Part shown: piece by piece, positions 25,401 through 33,214 of the stretch
Numbering within the stretch: position 1 is the first letter of the stretch
How the letters are laid out: each line of letters begins with the position of its first letter
NCBI GenBank assembly: GCA_035268885.1
Contig: DATFKA010000162.1
Span: forward strand, 1-64,000
DNA length: 64,000 nt
Direction of reading: 5' to 3'
Source: DATFKA01 sp035268885
Lineage (GTDB): Bacteria; Bacteroidota; Bacteroidia; Chitinophagales; Saprospiraceae
Notes under the pieces: generated by a model
Told to the model about the DNA's origin: nothing
The model's input: the letters and a program-made list of their open reading frames with translations, nothing else
Database searches by the model: none
Position numbers and translations under genes: made by a program

Positions 25401-26105
25401 GTCTTTACTTTTGACTACGAAAACCTGAATACGCCGATCGACAAGACCGCTCAGCACCTCGCGAAGTGTCTGACGGATTTAGGGCTAAAAGATAATCAAC
25501 TGACAATTATCGCCCATTCGATGGGGGGACTGGTCTCTCGCTATATGATCGAGCAGGCAGGTATGGCCAAAGTAGTCCGTCGGCTGGTACAGGCCGGCAC
25601 GCCCAATGCGGGGAGTGAGTTGTCCGACTTCCGTAAAAAGATCACAGGTTGGATTGGCATGGGCATTAATGGGGTGGCCTTTATTCAACCCTATCTTACG
25701 ATCCTGAGTTTCATCGGTAAGGGACTCGAAAAACGCATCTTCAAAACGCTGGACCAAATGGGGCCGGGTTCTTCCTTTCTCACCCGGCTTAATGCCGGTA
25801 GTGCGCAGCAGGTTGATCAACTAGAGTATGCCCTGATCGCCGGGGATACGAACCTGATCAAGGCGCCACTTCTGAAAAAAGATCCGATGTGGAAGAAGCT
25901 ACTTAAGGCATTGAAAAAACGCGGCGCCTATCTTTTCCTTGATTACCTGGTCTTCGATGATACTCCCAATGATATGGCCGTAAAAGTAGAAAGTATGAAG
26001 GTGCTACCGGATCCTAATGCTCGAATAGAAATCATTGATTGTAATCATATGATGTATTTTTCGGATGCCGACAGCTTAAAGCTATTAAAAGAGCTGACGA
26101 CATAA
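22431..26105 (+). CDS. Caspase-family protease fused to a lipase-like alpha/beta hydrolase
   Basis: The 1224-residue protein has no signal peptide. Residues 1-320 form a caspase/metacaspase-like (C14) domain with the catalytic dyad His103 (FYYSGHGSY) and Cys172 (IFDSCHSGT), followed by LSACRDAEVAQE and FSFSFLRTL, typical of the p10-like half. Residues about 320-930 are unrecognised and include beta-rich stretches. The C-terminus from about 960 is an alpha/beta hydrolase of the lipase/PGAP1 type: oxyanion-side LLLIHGIIGNT, nucleophile Ser1030 in IIAHSMGGLVSRYM, a conserved QAGTPNAGSEL stretch, and a likely catalytic His in IIDCNHMMYF near the end. Caspases usually act by limited proteolysis, here perhaps of the protein's own linker, to release the hydrolase. 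That is inference. The gene stands alone. Confidence 0.88.
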   Translation: MKKPTFYAVYVGINAYDNCRQLNGCINDVVAMHRYFARLCAQQPIAYQPKFLLLPHREEKRLLKKEDMDYTKPTRENVINAFDFFAQADPESGDYCLFYYSGHGSYVDAPPIFRPVAPDGTLQTLVCADSRSKKGRDLLDKEIAYLIAKTLEGKTDLKEGKGVHFLSIFDSCHSGTVSRGDDEVVARMEQKGKAISRTSQVLGFTREGNAFYKPFDKGQKAISKDGLKHGRYINLSACRDAEVAQERILDSYIETESATKRNHGVFSFSFLRTLERSGTDLSYGELMRRVQMEIRTRVGNQIPVLGKTYLEDDDLFFLKNRLKAPAKTYEVGCRETRMGWEWYLNAGALNGLLPSTSDQASQIKLTDGSERIVDITFVKGMECILDEKAFIAADREKNLAAVIHQMPFQQTALAYDAQLSTEDQKMFDQEFSKKDLKYIRKAAAGESATYTIKETKRSDQKAFMLARQGSDMPVFLPVVRHANFLNDAEQVGKWENTLLLKNQETQIPRSDIAVSYQKLEGFSMFEPAIFQRLQNYDYSLQFRKEQFSEPVLNPDLIHLNYKKDKDQYIAPALSVSLKNISGFQDYWVGTLYLDSAFGITSKNLEVQELKAQADDPLDLEFRDDRQGIRLPFIPIFFDPYYHEHGLTEITDYLIVVVSKKPFSLDDFEQTSLPLSDRRAQGLFMPQMKEDDWFTIKIPIHISYPLEQVQLKPGETQALTRTFRQHNYQAAPSTNSLSIEAPEGFGAVVNATTSARAKRAVEELSSGRSTVNQRALVPPGSLFQGAEGKTGVFSNSLDVEPDQQLSILELTEVKGTLNPEKPLKIYPGSPLEEDETILPYGYDEEQDIYFPLGYTDGEGTVIIEQLPQPSDAFIGSDAVDEPLDSNDRSIKRSIKLFFNKLVWSKLTGHHEYQTLGLVKTGKENEERLVYHGTGSGEDRAALSQMQNYIQEQSQQKGKSGILLLIHGIIGNTDAQVKAVFEHTDIHQEYAAVFTFDYENLNTPIDKTAQHLAKCLTDLGLKDNQLTIIAHSMGGLVSRYMIEQAGMAKVVRRLVQAGTPNAGSELSDFRKKITGWIGMGINGVAFIQPYLTILSFIGKGLEKRIFKTLDQMGPGSSFLTRLNAGSAQQVDQLEYALIAGDTNLIKAPLLKKDPMWKKLLKALKKRGAYLFLDYLVFDDTPNDMAVKVESMKVLPDPNARIEIIDCNHMMYFSDADSLKLLKELTT

Positions 26106-26109
26106 TTAT

Positions 26110-26133
26110 GTGACCATTTCGTGATTGGGTCAC
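26110..26133 (+). terminator. Weak hairpin after the caspase-lipase gene
   Basis: GTGACC and GGTCAC form a 6-bp stem shortly after the stop codon at 26105. There is no T-tract, so the terminator role is tentative. Confidence 0.35.
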
Positions 26134-26212
26134 CTGGTCCTGTTGAGAAGTCGAATAAAATCGTTATTTTATAGGCTTCTAAGAACTTACTTTTTAGCAA
26201 ATACACACACTT

Positions 26213-26659
26213 ATGGAAGTTACACTTAATATAAATGGTGAAAAGAAAACGGTCGATCTGGATCCCGATATGCCCTTACTCTGGGCGATCCGTGATTTTG
26301 TGGGGCTGACCGGTACCAAATTTGGCTGTGGCATTGGTCAGTGCGGAGCCTGTACCGTCTTGATTGATGGACAGCCGATTCGCTCCTGTACGCTTCCCGT
26401 TTCTGCGGTGAGCGGAGCCATCACGACAATCGAAGGGCTCTCAGAAAATAATGACCATCCCGTACAGCAGGCCTGGATTGAAGCCCAGGTGCCACAGTGC
26501 GGTTATTGTCAGTCGGGCCAAATTCTCAACGCTGTGGCTTTGCTGGAGCAGAATCCCAACCCATCGGATGAGGATATTCATCAGGCCATGGACGGTGTCC
26601 TTTGCCGCTGTGGCACTTACCCACGTATTCGTAAAGCTATCAAAATCGCCCGTCAATGA
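26213..26659 (+). CDS. iorA: (2Fe-2S) subunit of a molybdenum hydroxylase (isoquinoline 1-oxidoreductase alpha-like)
   Basis: The 148-residue electron-transfer subunit binds two 2Fe-2S clusters. The plant-ferredoxin-type cluster uses Cys39, Cys44, Cys47 and Cys59 (FGCGIGQCGACTVL ... RSCT). The second uses Cys96, Cys99, Cys131 and Cys133 (QCGYCQSGQI ... CRCGTYPRI). It passes electrons from the molybdopterin subunit encoded immediately downstream; the genes overlap by ATGA at 26656. There is no FAD subunit, as in the isoquinoline oxidoreductase and nicotinate dehydrogenase-like two-subunit types. The protein has no signal of its own and could be co-exported with its Tat-dependent partner. Confidence 0.93.
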   Translation: MEVTLNINGEKKTVDLDPDMPLLWAIRDFVGLTGTKFGCGIGQCGACTVLIDGQPIRSCTLPVSAVSGAITTIEGLSENNDHPVQQAWIEAQVPQCGYCQSGQILNAVALLEQNPNPSDEDIHQAMDGVLCRCGTYPRIRKAIKIARQ

Positions 26660-28803
26660 AAACTAAAATAAACCGTCGCAAATTCGTACAGCTTTCCGCT
26701 GCTTCTTCTCTGTTTTTAGCCGTCGGCTGTGTGCCAAAGGGGGATCAGGAGGGGGAAGTGGTCAATGTTAGTAGTCTCCCCAGCACCGAGCTTAATCAAT
26801 TCATCAAAATTGACAGGGAAGGAAAGGTAACACTAATGAATCACCGGCCGGAAATGGGGCAGGGGACTTATCAGGCCATCCCCATGATCCTGGCCGAAGA
26901 GTTAGAAGTAGATATTAACCGCATTACCATTGAGCAGTCGCCGGCTAATTCGGAACGATACGGTCGGCAGATGGTGGTCGGCAGCCATAGTATTCAAAAT
27001 GAATACGACAAACTCCGGAAAATGGGGGCGGCCGCCAAAGCCATGCTACTCAGTGCGGCCGCTGATCGGTGGCAGATGGACCCTGCCGATTGTACAGCCC
27101 GGAATGGACAGGTCACCAATACCCAGAATAAAGAAACCCTGCATTACGGGGAGCTGGTAGAGGCGGCCGCCCAAATGGATGCGCCCGCCGATCCAAAACT
27201 AAAAGATCCTAAAGATTTTAAGATTATTGGTCAACCCATCCCACGGGCGGATATTCCGCTCAAGACGAATGGACAGGCGGAGTTTGGCATTGATAAATCA
27301 GTGCCCGGAATGCTTTATGCTTCGATTGAACGCTCACCAGTTTTTTTGGGTAAAGTCGCCGAAATAGACGATAGTGAGGCACTGAAAGTACCCGGGGTGA
27401 AACAGGTGTTAAAAACTAGCCGGGAAGTCTTTGGACGCACGCGTCAGGGGGTTGCCGTGTTAGCCGATACTTACTGGGCCGCTTATAAAGGTCGCCAGGC
27501 CTTGAAAGTCACCTGGGATCAACAAGGACTGGAGGCCAACACCTCAGCTTCCATTATGGAGGATTATCGAAAAGCATCGGCAAAGAATGATGATGTGCAA
27601 TTTGAAAAAGGAAATGCCGATCGTGCGTTCTCTTCCTCAGAGCTTCTTACGGCCACTTACGAAATGCCCTACCAGGCGCACGTGCCCATGGAGCCTATGA
27701 ACGCCATTGTCCACGTCGAGAAGGACAAAGCGGCCTTTTGGGGTTCCACCCAAAACCCCAATGGAATCCGCTCTTTTCTTGCAGAAAAGTTGAATATGTC
27801 GCCCGAAAATGTAGCCATTAATTACACCTTTATGGGCGGCGGCTTCGGCCGTCGATCTCTGACGGATATTGCCGAAGAAGCCGCCGACTTGTCTCAGCAA
27901 TCCGGAGTACCGGTGAAGGTAATCTGGACTCGTGAAGATGATCAAACCCAGGGACCATTTCGGGCCTGCTCTTTAAATATTCTAAAAGGAGCACTGGACG
28001 AAGAGGGACAACTGAAGGCCCTGGAACATAAGGTTGTTTGTCAGGAAATTCGTAATCAGACCGGCAATAACAATACCTCCATTGGTCAGATGACCGGTGG
28101 TATCAACACCGAATATGGCGTACCCAATATGGCCGTGAAAGCGGTGGTGCAAAAACATTATGTGCCGATTTCCTACTGGCGCGCCGTTTATCACTCAACG
28201 AATCCCTTTGCCCACGAATCTTTTATCGATGAGATGGCGACTAAGGCCGGTAAGGATCCATTGGCCTTCCGCCTGGCCATGATGCAGGATCATCCTCGCT
28301 TTAGGCGCGTATTAGAGGAAGCTCGTAAAATTGCCAATTGGGATGCTTCACGAAGCCTGGATCAGGGGCGTGGTATTGCCATTGCGGAACGTTCGGGTGC
28401 CCACTTTGCGATGGTCGTGGACGTGTCGCGGGACAACCAAAAAATCAAAATAGATAAAATTACCACTATCCTGGATCTGGGGACTTGTGTGAATCCGGAT
28501 ACAGTAAAAGCACAAACGGAAGGCTCCATTGTGATGGGACTCAGTGCCACCCTGGCTGGACTAACGATCGAAAACGGGGCCGTAGTAGAGCAAAACTTTG
28601 ACAGCTATCCTCTGCTGAAAATTTCGCAGTGTCCGGAAATTGAGACGCATATCCTTCCCAGCGATGCCAAGCCCGACGGGGCAGGGGAGAGTGGTCTGCC
28701 GACGGTGGCCCCTGCGCTGGCAAACGCCATTTATGATTTGACGGGACAGCGCATTCGGAAATTGCCATTGTCTTTGGAACTGGGGAAAACGGATATTGGG
28801 TAA
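26656..28803 (+). CDS. iorB: Molybdopterin-binding subunit of a xanthine dehydrogenase family hydroxylase, Tat lipoprotein
   Basis: The 715-residue catalytic subunit is of the short (aldehyde oxidase/isoquinoline 1-oxidoreductase beta) type. The N-terminus combines a twin-arginine signal (NRRKFVQLS, Arg7-Arg8) with a lipobox (LAVGC, Cys25), so it should be exported folded and lipid-anchored. Cofactor-binding landmarks are the MGGGFGRRS loop, the MGQGTYQAIPMILAEEL stretch and the C-terminal DGAGESGLPTVAPALANAI, where the catalytic base Glu (GxGES) is present. It hydroxylates an N-heterocycle or aldehyde; the substrate cannot be read from the sequence. It forms an operon with the iron-sulfur subunit and probably the DUF1080 lipoprotein behind it. 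Confidence 0.9.
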   Translation: MKTKINRRKFVQLSAASSLFLAVGCVPKGDQEGEVVNVSSLPSTELNQFIKIDREGKVTLMNHRPEMGQGTYQAIPMILAEELEVDINRITIEQSPANSERYGRQMVVGSHSIQNEYDKLRKMGAAAKAMLLSAAADRWQMDPADCTARNGQVTNTQNKETLHYGELVEAAAQMDAPADPKLKDPKDFKIIGQPIPRADIPLKTNGQAEFGIDKSVPGMLYASIERSPVFLGKVAEIDDSEALKVPGVKQVLKTSREVFGRTRQGVAVLADTYWAAYKGRQALKVTWDQQGLEANTSASIMEDYRKASAKNDDVQFEKGNADRAFSSSELLTATYEMPYQAHVPMEPMNAIVHVEKDKAAFWGSTQNPNGIRSFLAEKLNMSPENVAINYTFMGGGFGRRSLTDIAEEAADLSQQSGVPVKVIWTREDDQTQGPFRACSLNILKGALDEEGQLKALEHKVVCQEIRNQTGNNNTSIGQMTGGINTEYGVPNMAVKAVVQKHYVPISYWRAVYHSTNPFAHESFIDEMATKAGKDPLAFRLAMMQDHPRFRRVLEEARKIANWDASRSLDQGRGIAIAERSGAHFAMVVDVSRDNQKIKIDKITTILDLGTCVNPDTVKAQTEGSIVMGLSATLAGLTIENGAVVEQNFDSYPLLKISQCPEIETHILPSDAKPDGAGESGLPTVAPALANAIYDLTGQRIRKLPLSLELGKTDIG

Positions 28804-28813
28804 AACACAGCAA

Positions 28814-29599
28814 ATGCTACGATTACATTCAGCCGCTAATATTTTGACTGCGTTTTTTTTCTTGCTTACCCTGACTTCCTGTCAGACTCGACCCCAATGG
28901 GAGCCTATCTTTAACGGGAAAGACCTCAGTGGCTGGCAAATGAAAATCACCGGCTGTGAACTGGGCGATAATTATAAAAATACTTTTCGCGTAAGCGAGG
29001 GCAAACTGATCGTGTCCTACGAGGATTACGATACTTTTGATCAGCGCTTTGGTCACTTATTCTATATGGAGCCGCTCTCTCATTATCGCCTGCGGCTGGA
29101 ATACCGTTTCTTAGGCGAACAGGTACCCGGAGCTCCGGATTGGGCGTATAAAAACAGTGGAATAAAATTTCATTCGGTCGATCCCGCTTTACTGCCTAAG
29201 GATCAGCAATTACTGGTCGCTATCGAGGCCCAATTGCTGGGCGGAAATGGTCAGGAAGAGCGTCCCACGGGTAATGTCTGTACCGCAGGTACGCACATTG
29301 TGATAGCAGATTCACTAATTACGCAGCACTGCACTTTTTCTACCTCCGATACCTATCACGACTCTCGCTGGGTGCGTGCGGAGATTGAGGTACACGGAAG
29401 TGAACGAGTTATCCATAAGATTAACGGGGAAGAGGTGCTGCGGTACGCACAACCCCAATTGGATAGCACGGATGCTTTTGCCCGTAATTTACTGATGCAG
29501 GGCTTTCCCAAAATCCTATCGGAAGGCTACATCGCCTTGCAGGCAGAGAGCCATCCGGTAGAATTTCGAAATATCGAGTTGATGCGTCTGGAAAAATGA
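28814..29599 (+). CDS. DUF1080 (3-keto-disaccharide hydrolase-like) lipoprotein
   Basis: I place the start at the ATG at 28814, eleven bases after the preceding stop, rather than a TTG at 28796; it yields 261 residues with a lipoprotein signal (LLTLTSC). The body is a concanavalin-like jelly roll of the DUF1080 family, with PIFNGKDLSGWQMKI and the conserved NSGIKFHS pattern and ending EGYIALQAESHPVEFRNIELM. Some relatives hydrolyse 3-keto-glycosides, others only bind glycans. It follows the molybdenum hydroxylase so closely that co-transcription is likely, but a biochemical link is not clear. The gene converges with the M14 peptidase gene at 29602. Confidence 0.87.
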   Translation: MLRLHSAANILTAFFFLLTLTSCQTRPQWEPIFNGKDLSGWQMKITGCELGDNYKNTFRVSEGKLIVSYEDYDTFDQRFGHLFYMEPLSHYRLRLEYRFLGEQVPGAPDWAYKNSGIKFHSVDPALLPKDQQLLVAIEAQLLGGNGQEERPTGNVCTAGTHIVIADSLITQHCTFSTSDTYHDSRWVRAEIEVHGSERVIHKINGEEVLRYAQPQLDSTDAFARNLLMQGFPKILSEGYIALQAESHPVEFRNIELMRLEK

Positions 29600-29601
29600 A
29601 C

Positions 29602-32169
29602 TTAAAACATCCCCCCAAAGAACAAACTATTCATAAACAGTCGATTGGTACCGTACCAAAAACCGCGGAAGTTGGGGTTGTCAATTAGACAAATAGCTTT
29701 ACCTCGCCCCACCGGACTAACCATAGTAGAAGCAGAACCCTGAATCATTTTTAGCGTTTCGGGATGTACATAACCGTCAACCTGAGGCAAATCCTTGTAT
29801 CTTACTACGGTATTGTAAGGACTCTTACTGGGTTGAATCAGGATATTATGATTGCGGTATACGTAGATATCCCGATCGCGATAGCCAAAAGCCAGAGGAT
29901 GGCTTGGATCGATATCTGCCGCAAAGACGACACCACCTACCCGCCGGGAACCCGAGCGATTGCGGGCCGTCTCGAAGTCGTAACGTTCCGCTTCTGTTTT
30001 TTCTTCTTTCTTTTCGGCTTCGACCGTTTTCTCACTGATTAGCTTATTGCCCATGGCCCAGGAGACTGCTGAACGTTGCAGGATGAGATTTCCGCCCGCC
30101 TGTGTCCATTCTTTGATCCGTTCTACCTGTCTTTCATCCAGGGCATTTCCATAAGTAGATACCAGCACCAGTGTATTGTAGCGCTCTAGGGGCAGACCGC
30201 CAAAGTCATTAACATCTACTTTGGTCATGGGCATATTGTAACGGGTATCCAGCAAATGCCAGATTTCACCCGCTTCGTAGGCTGAGGTACCGTCCCCAAT
30301 CAGCATGGCGGCTCTGGGCATCTTAACGACCTGAAAATTCCGGCTACCTAGGTCGGGGCCGGAAAGACTAAAGCCGGAAGCCACGGTGTGAATATCAATA
30401 TTAGACAGATTAGCCGCTTCGTTGATCTTTTGATTAAGCATCTGAGGATCCAGGGACTGATCAGCTACCGGAATCATTAGCGAGCCGTAGCCAAAATCCA
30501 TCCGTTGGCCGTCGACCTCCGCTGCAAAAGGCTGAAAAGCGGCGCTGACATTTACTTCATTTTCCAGCAGGTAATACAAAGCCTTAGGAGCCAGGTAGTC
30601 ACTCCATTCGATCAGGTAGGCATAATCGGCCATGGGGATGCTTTTTGGGGCGGAAGCCAGATCATCCATGGTCAGTGCGTCTCCCCGGTCAATGTTTTGT
30701 GTCAGACCTCCATAGGGCATACCGAAGGTCAAAGCGACCGTCCAACTAGAAGCATCGTAGAAGACGCTATCGTAGAACTCCGTCACCGGCTCGAAGAAGG
30801 TCTGCACCATTAGGTACTGGGCCTGATCGGCGGGTACCATAAAGGCTTTGCCGGATGGGTATTTGGTATCATCGATCTCCATGTCTTCGTTGAGTTGGTA
30901 GGTCTCAATACCGTGTTGTAACAATAGTTTGGCGAAGGCCCGGGTACGGTTCCAATCGTTCGGGTCACCAAAAATGTAAGTCTGCGTAGCTGCCTTTTGC
31001 CCTTTGGCTTTCGCTTCCGCGAAAAAGTTGCGTTGGTGCTCCAGTAGGGTGTTTCGGTTCTCGACCGAAGCGCGAACGGTCGCCAGGCTGGTGCGTAAAT
31101 GATTGCGGATCGTAAAGGCAAAAGTGACGTCCTCAGTATCGGATTCTTGTACGTGACCCCGTGAGCTGGCCTGTTCGAAGACCATTCCCAAACCACCGTG
31201 GATATCCGGATAGGTAGAGCCGTAGCCGGGATAGGAGTTGTCGAATACCTCTTTGGTGAAATACAAAGAACCGATAGCATCCAGGGCATCGACGTAGTAT
31301 TCGGCAAACAGGTTATTCAGTCCCTCATAATTGCTGCGGGGTACGATGGGGTTTTCGGAGCCAAAAGGTTTAGTGGGTTCAAAGAAATAGGTACTGTTGG
31401 TTCCCATCTCGTGGTAATCGGTCACTACGTTGGGTAACCACTTGCGGTAAAAAGCCAGGCGGTTGCGACTCTCAACCTGGGCCAGAGGCAGCCAATCTCG
31501 GTTTAGATCAAACCAGTAGTGGTTGGTCCGTCCGCCGGGCCAAACTTCATTGTGTTCGCGATCATTTGGATCAGCCACCAGTTCTTTTGCTTTGTGCATG
31601 TTGGCCCAGTGGGAGTGGCGATCGCGTCCGTCAGGATTGAAGGCGGGATCGACAAAGATGACGGCGTTTTCTAGAAATTCGGCCGTTTCGCTGGAGGTAT
31701 TGGCAACCAGATAATAGGCAGCCAGCATGGCCGCTTCAGTACTCGAAGGTTCATTACCGTGTACATTATAGCCCAGTAAGACAATCACGGGCTGTTCACC
31801 TAAGTTTTCAACCTCGGCATCCGGTTGGGCGATTTTCAGGTGCTTTTGACGGATGCTTTCCAGATTGTCGTAGTTATTAGGTGTAGTAATGGTCAGTACG
31901 ATCTGTGGACGGCGCTCGTTCGTATAACCGATAATTTCGAAGTTAGCTTTATCGGATACTTCCGCCAGTCGCTCCATATAGGCAACCATACGGTCAATAC
32001 GCGTATGGAAGTCTCCTACGGAATAGCCCAGAAATGCTTCAGGCGTCGGAATATCGGGGTCAAAACGACTACCTTCCGGAAAAAAGTAATCATTTTGGGC
32101 GCTCAGCATGGGGCTTAAGCCTAAAATACAGATAAGTAAGATAAAAGATTTGTGTAATTGGATAGGCAT
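29602..32169 (-). CDS. Secreted M14-family zinc carboxypeptidase
   Basis: I choose the ATG at 32169 (MPIQLHKSFILLICILGLSPMLSAQ), which gives a clear signal peptide and 855 residues; the longer frame to 32220 adds a non-signal leader. The M14 domain (about 45-400) shows the zinc ligands His and Glu in GYNVHGNEPSSTEAAML, the substrate region FNPDGRDRHSH, the third zinc His in VTDYHEMGTNSTYFFEP and the catalytic Glu candidate in GGLGMVFEQASSRG. The C-terminal half contains a glutamine-amidotransferase-like Rossmann part (NTLVLVSTYGNALDERQVERIKEW), common in the large Bacteroidota M14 peptidases. It probably degrades peptides in the periplasm. No T9SS tail is visible. Confidence 0.9.
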   Translation of the reverse strand: MPIQLHKSFILLICILGLSPMLSAQNDYFFPEGSRFDPDIPTPEAFLGYSVGDFHTRIDRMVAYMERLAEVSDKANFEIIGYTNERRPQIVLTITTPNNYDNLESIRQKHLKIAQPDAEVENLGEQPVIVLLGYNVHGNEPSSTEAAMLAAYYLVANTSSETAEFLENAVIFVDPAFNPDGRDRHSHWANMHKAKELVADPNDREHNEVWPGGRTNHYWFDLNRDWLPLAQVESRNRLAFYRKWLPNVVTDYHEMGTNSTYFFEPTKPFGSENPIVPRSNYEGLNNLFAEYYVDALDAIGSLYFTKEVFDNSYPGYGSTYPDIHGGLGMVFEQASSRGHVQESDTEDVTFAFTIRNHLRTSLATVRASVENRNTLLEHQRNFFAEAKAKGQKAATQTYIFGDPNDWNRTRAFAKLLLQHGIETYQLNEDMEIDDTKYPSGKAFMVPADQAQYLMVQTFFEPVTEFYDSVFYDASSWTVALTFGMPYGGLTQNIDRGDALTMDDLASAPKSIPMADYAYLIEWSDYLAPKALYYLLENEVNVSAAFQPFAAEVDGQRMDFGYGSLMIPVADQSLDPQMLNQKINEAANLSNIDIHTVASGFSLSGPDLGSRNFQVVKMPRAAMLIGDGTSAYEAGEIWHLLDTRYNMPMTKVDVNDFGGLPLERYNTLVLVSTYGNALDERQVERIKEWTQAGGNLILQRSAVSWAMGNKLISEKTVEAEKKEEKTEAERYDFETARNRSGSRRVGGVVFAADIDPSHPLAFGYRDRDIYVYRNHNILIQPSKSPYNTVVRYKDLPQVDGYVHPETLKMIQGSASTMVSPVGRGKAICLIDNPNFRGFWYGTNRLFMNSLFFGGMF

Positions 32170-32299
32170 AGTTCTTGTATTTTTTGTCGGGGTAAAATAC
32201 GAAGAATTTGCTAATGCCAATACCGAGTGCTGGGCTTCTTTTTAATTTGGGCCGAGCTAGCCGTAGGCATTTTTGGCACTTTTGTAGCTGGCACTTCGT

Positions 32300-33043
32300 T
32301 TAGAAGGGGCGGCGAGAGCCAAGTAAATTTAATATACAATTGTCGTGATTACCAACGGTAAAGGCAAATTGCTGTGCGACCGGACGACCACTTTGCAAGA
32401 TTGCTGGCTGCCAGCAGGGCATATTTTGTATGGTCTCCAATAGGAGTTGGTCAACAGCTTCGTTTTTCGAGGACTCGAAGATTTGTACCTCTTGGATAGC
32501 CCCCGATTCATCGACGGTAAATTGGACAGCGGCTAAATCGTATTCGGTGAAGCTGCCCTCAGGTATTTTGTTAATAGCCTTTGCCTGTAAATATTGCCGT
32601 AGAGCGGATAGACCACCTACAAATTGGGCGTCTTGCGTAGGCTGTACGACGAAAGAGAAGCTGTATTCTTTTGGGTCATTCTCTTTTAGGTTGTTCCTTG
32701 GAAGGTACTGTACCTTTACCCGAATGGTTGTATTTTCGTCTGCCCTTAATAGCTTGATCTTTTGTTCCGGGTTGAGTTCGGCGCTTCGGCTAATGACGGT
32801 ATTCGTTATTCCTGACTGTTGGGTAATTACTTTCACGCTCAGATACTCTTTTATCCAGTTTGTTGGGAAGCGGGGGTGCATGTCCACTAGAGTCTCCGCC
32901 GTTTGTAATTCAGTCGGGCTTAGGCTGATATAGGGGACTATTTTGCGGACTTCGAAGGGAAGTTTAGTACCGTTTACCGATTGAGCGTAAAGGCAATGGC
33001 CCAGCGCAAGGCTGATCAGCAGGGATAATAGGGATTTTTTCAT
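32300..33043 (-). CDS. Exported protein with a TonB C-terminal domain
   Basis: The 247-residue protein has a signal peptide (1-20, ...LGHCLYAQ), an unrecognised middle part, and a C-terminal TonB_C-like domain (about 150-235). The latter contains AVQFTVDESGAIQEVQIFESS, LLLETIQNMPCWQPA and PVAQQFAFTV. A true energy transducer would have an uncleaved N-terminal anchor and a proline-rich linker; both are absent. It is therefore more likely a periplasmic protein that uses the TonB fold for binding, a frequent type in Bacteroidota, than a working TonB. It lies alone between the M14 peptidase and the pectate-lyase-like gene. Confidence 0.8.
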   Translation of the reverse strand: MKKSLLSLLISLALGHCLYAQSVNGTKLPFEVRKIVPYISLSPTELQTAETLVDMHPRFPTNWIKEYLSVKVITQQSGITNTVISRSAELNPEQKIKLLRADENTTIRVKVQYLPRNNLKENDPKEYSFSFVVQPTQDAQFVGGLSALRQYLQAKAINKIPEGSFTEYDLAAVQFTVDESGAIQEVQIFESSKNEAVDQLLLETIQNMPCWQPAILQSGRPVAQQFAFTVGNHDNCILNLLGSRRPF

Positions 33044-33170
33044 TAGACTATTTTTGCGAAAGTGAACTTCTACCTAAAAGTAGTAAAAAACAGTAGGCGC
33101 TTAGCCTTTTTAACAGCTCAATAACAAAGTGAGATAGTGCTATTTCACTCGACTTCCCAAAACCGTATGC

Positions 33171-33190
33171 GTGCCTCTTTGTGGAGGCAC
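33171..33190 (-). terminator. Hairpin downstream of the pectate-lyase-like gene
   Basis: GTGCCTC and GAGGCAC form a perfect 7-bp stem with a 6-base loop, 25 bases beyond the stop of the minus-strand gene. No T-run follows. Confidence 0.4.
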
Positions 33191-33214
33191 CTGCCCGTCG
33201 AATAGATGGTCTTC

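Noticed and set aside
32430..32933. 167-codon plus-strand frame opposite the TonB-C gene
   Set aside because: Composition (Ser, Cys, Phe rich) is that of an antisense shadow, and the minus-strand frame has a signal peptide and a clear TonB-C domain.
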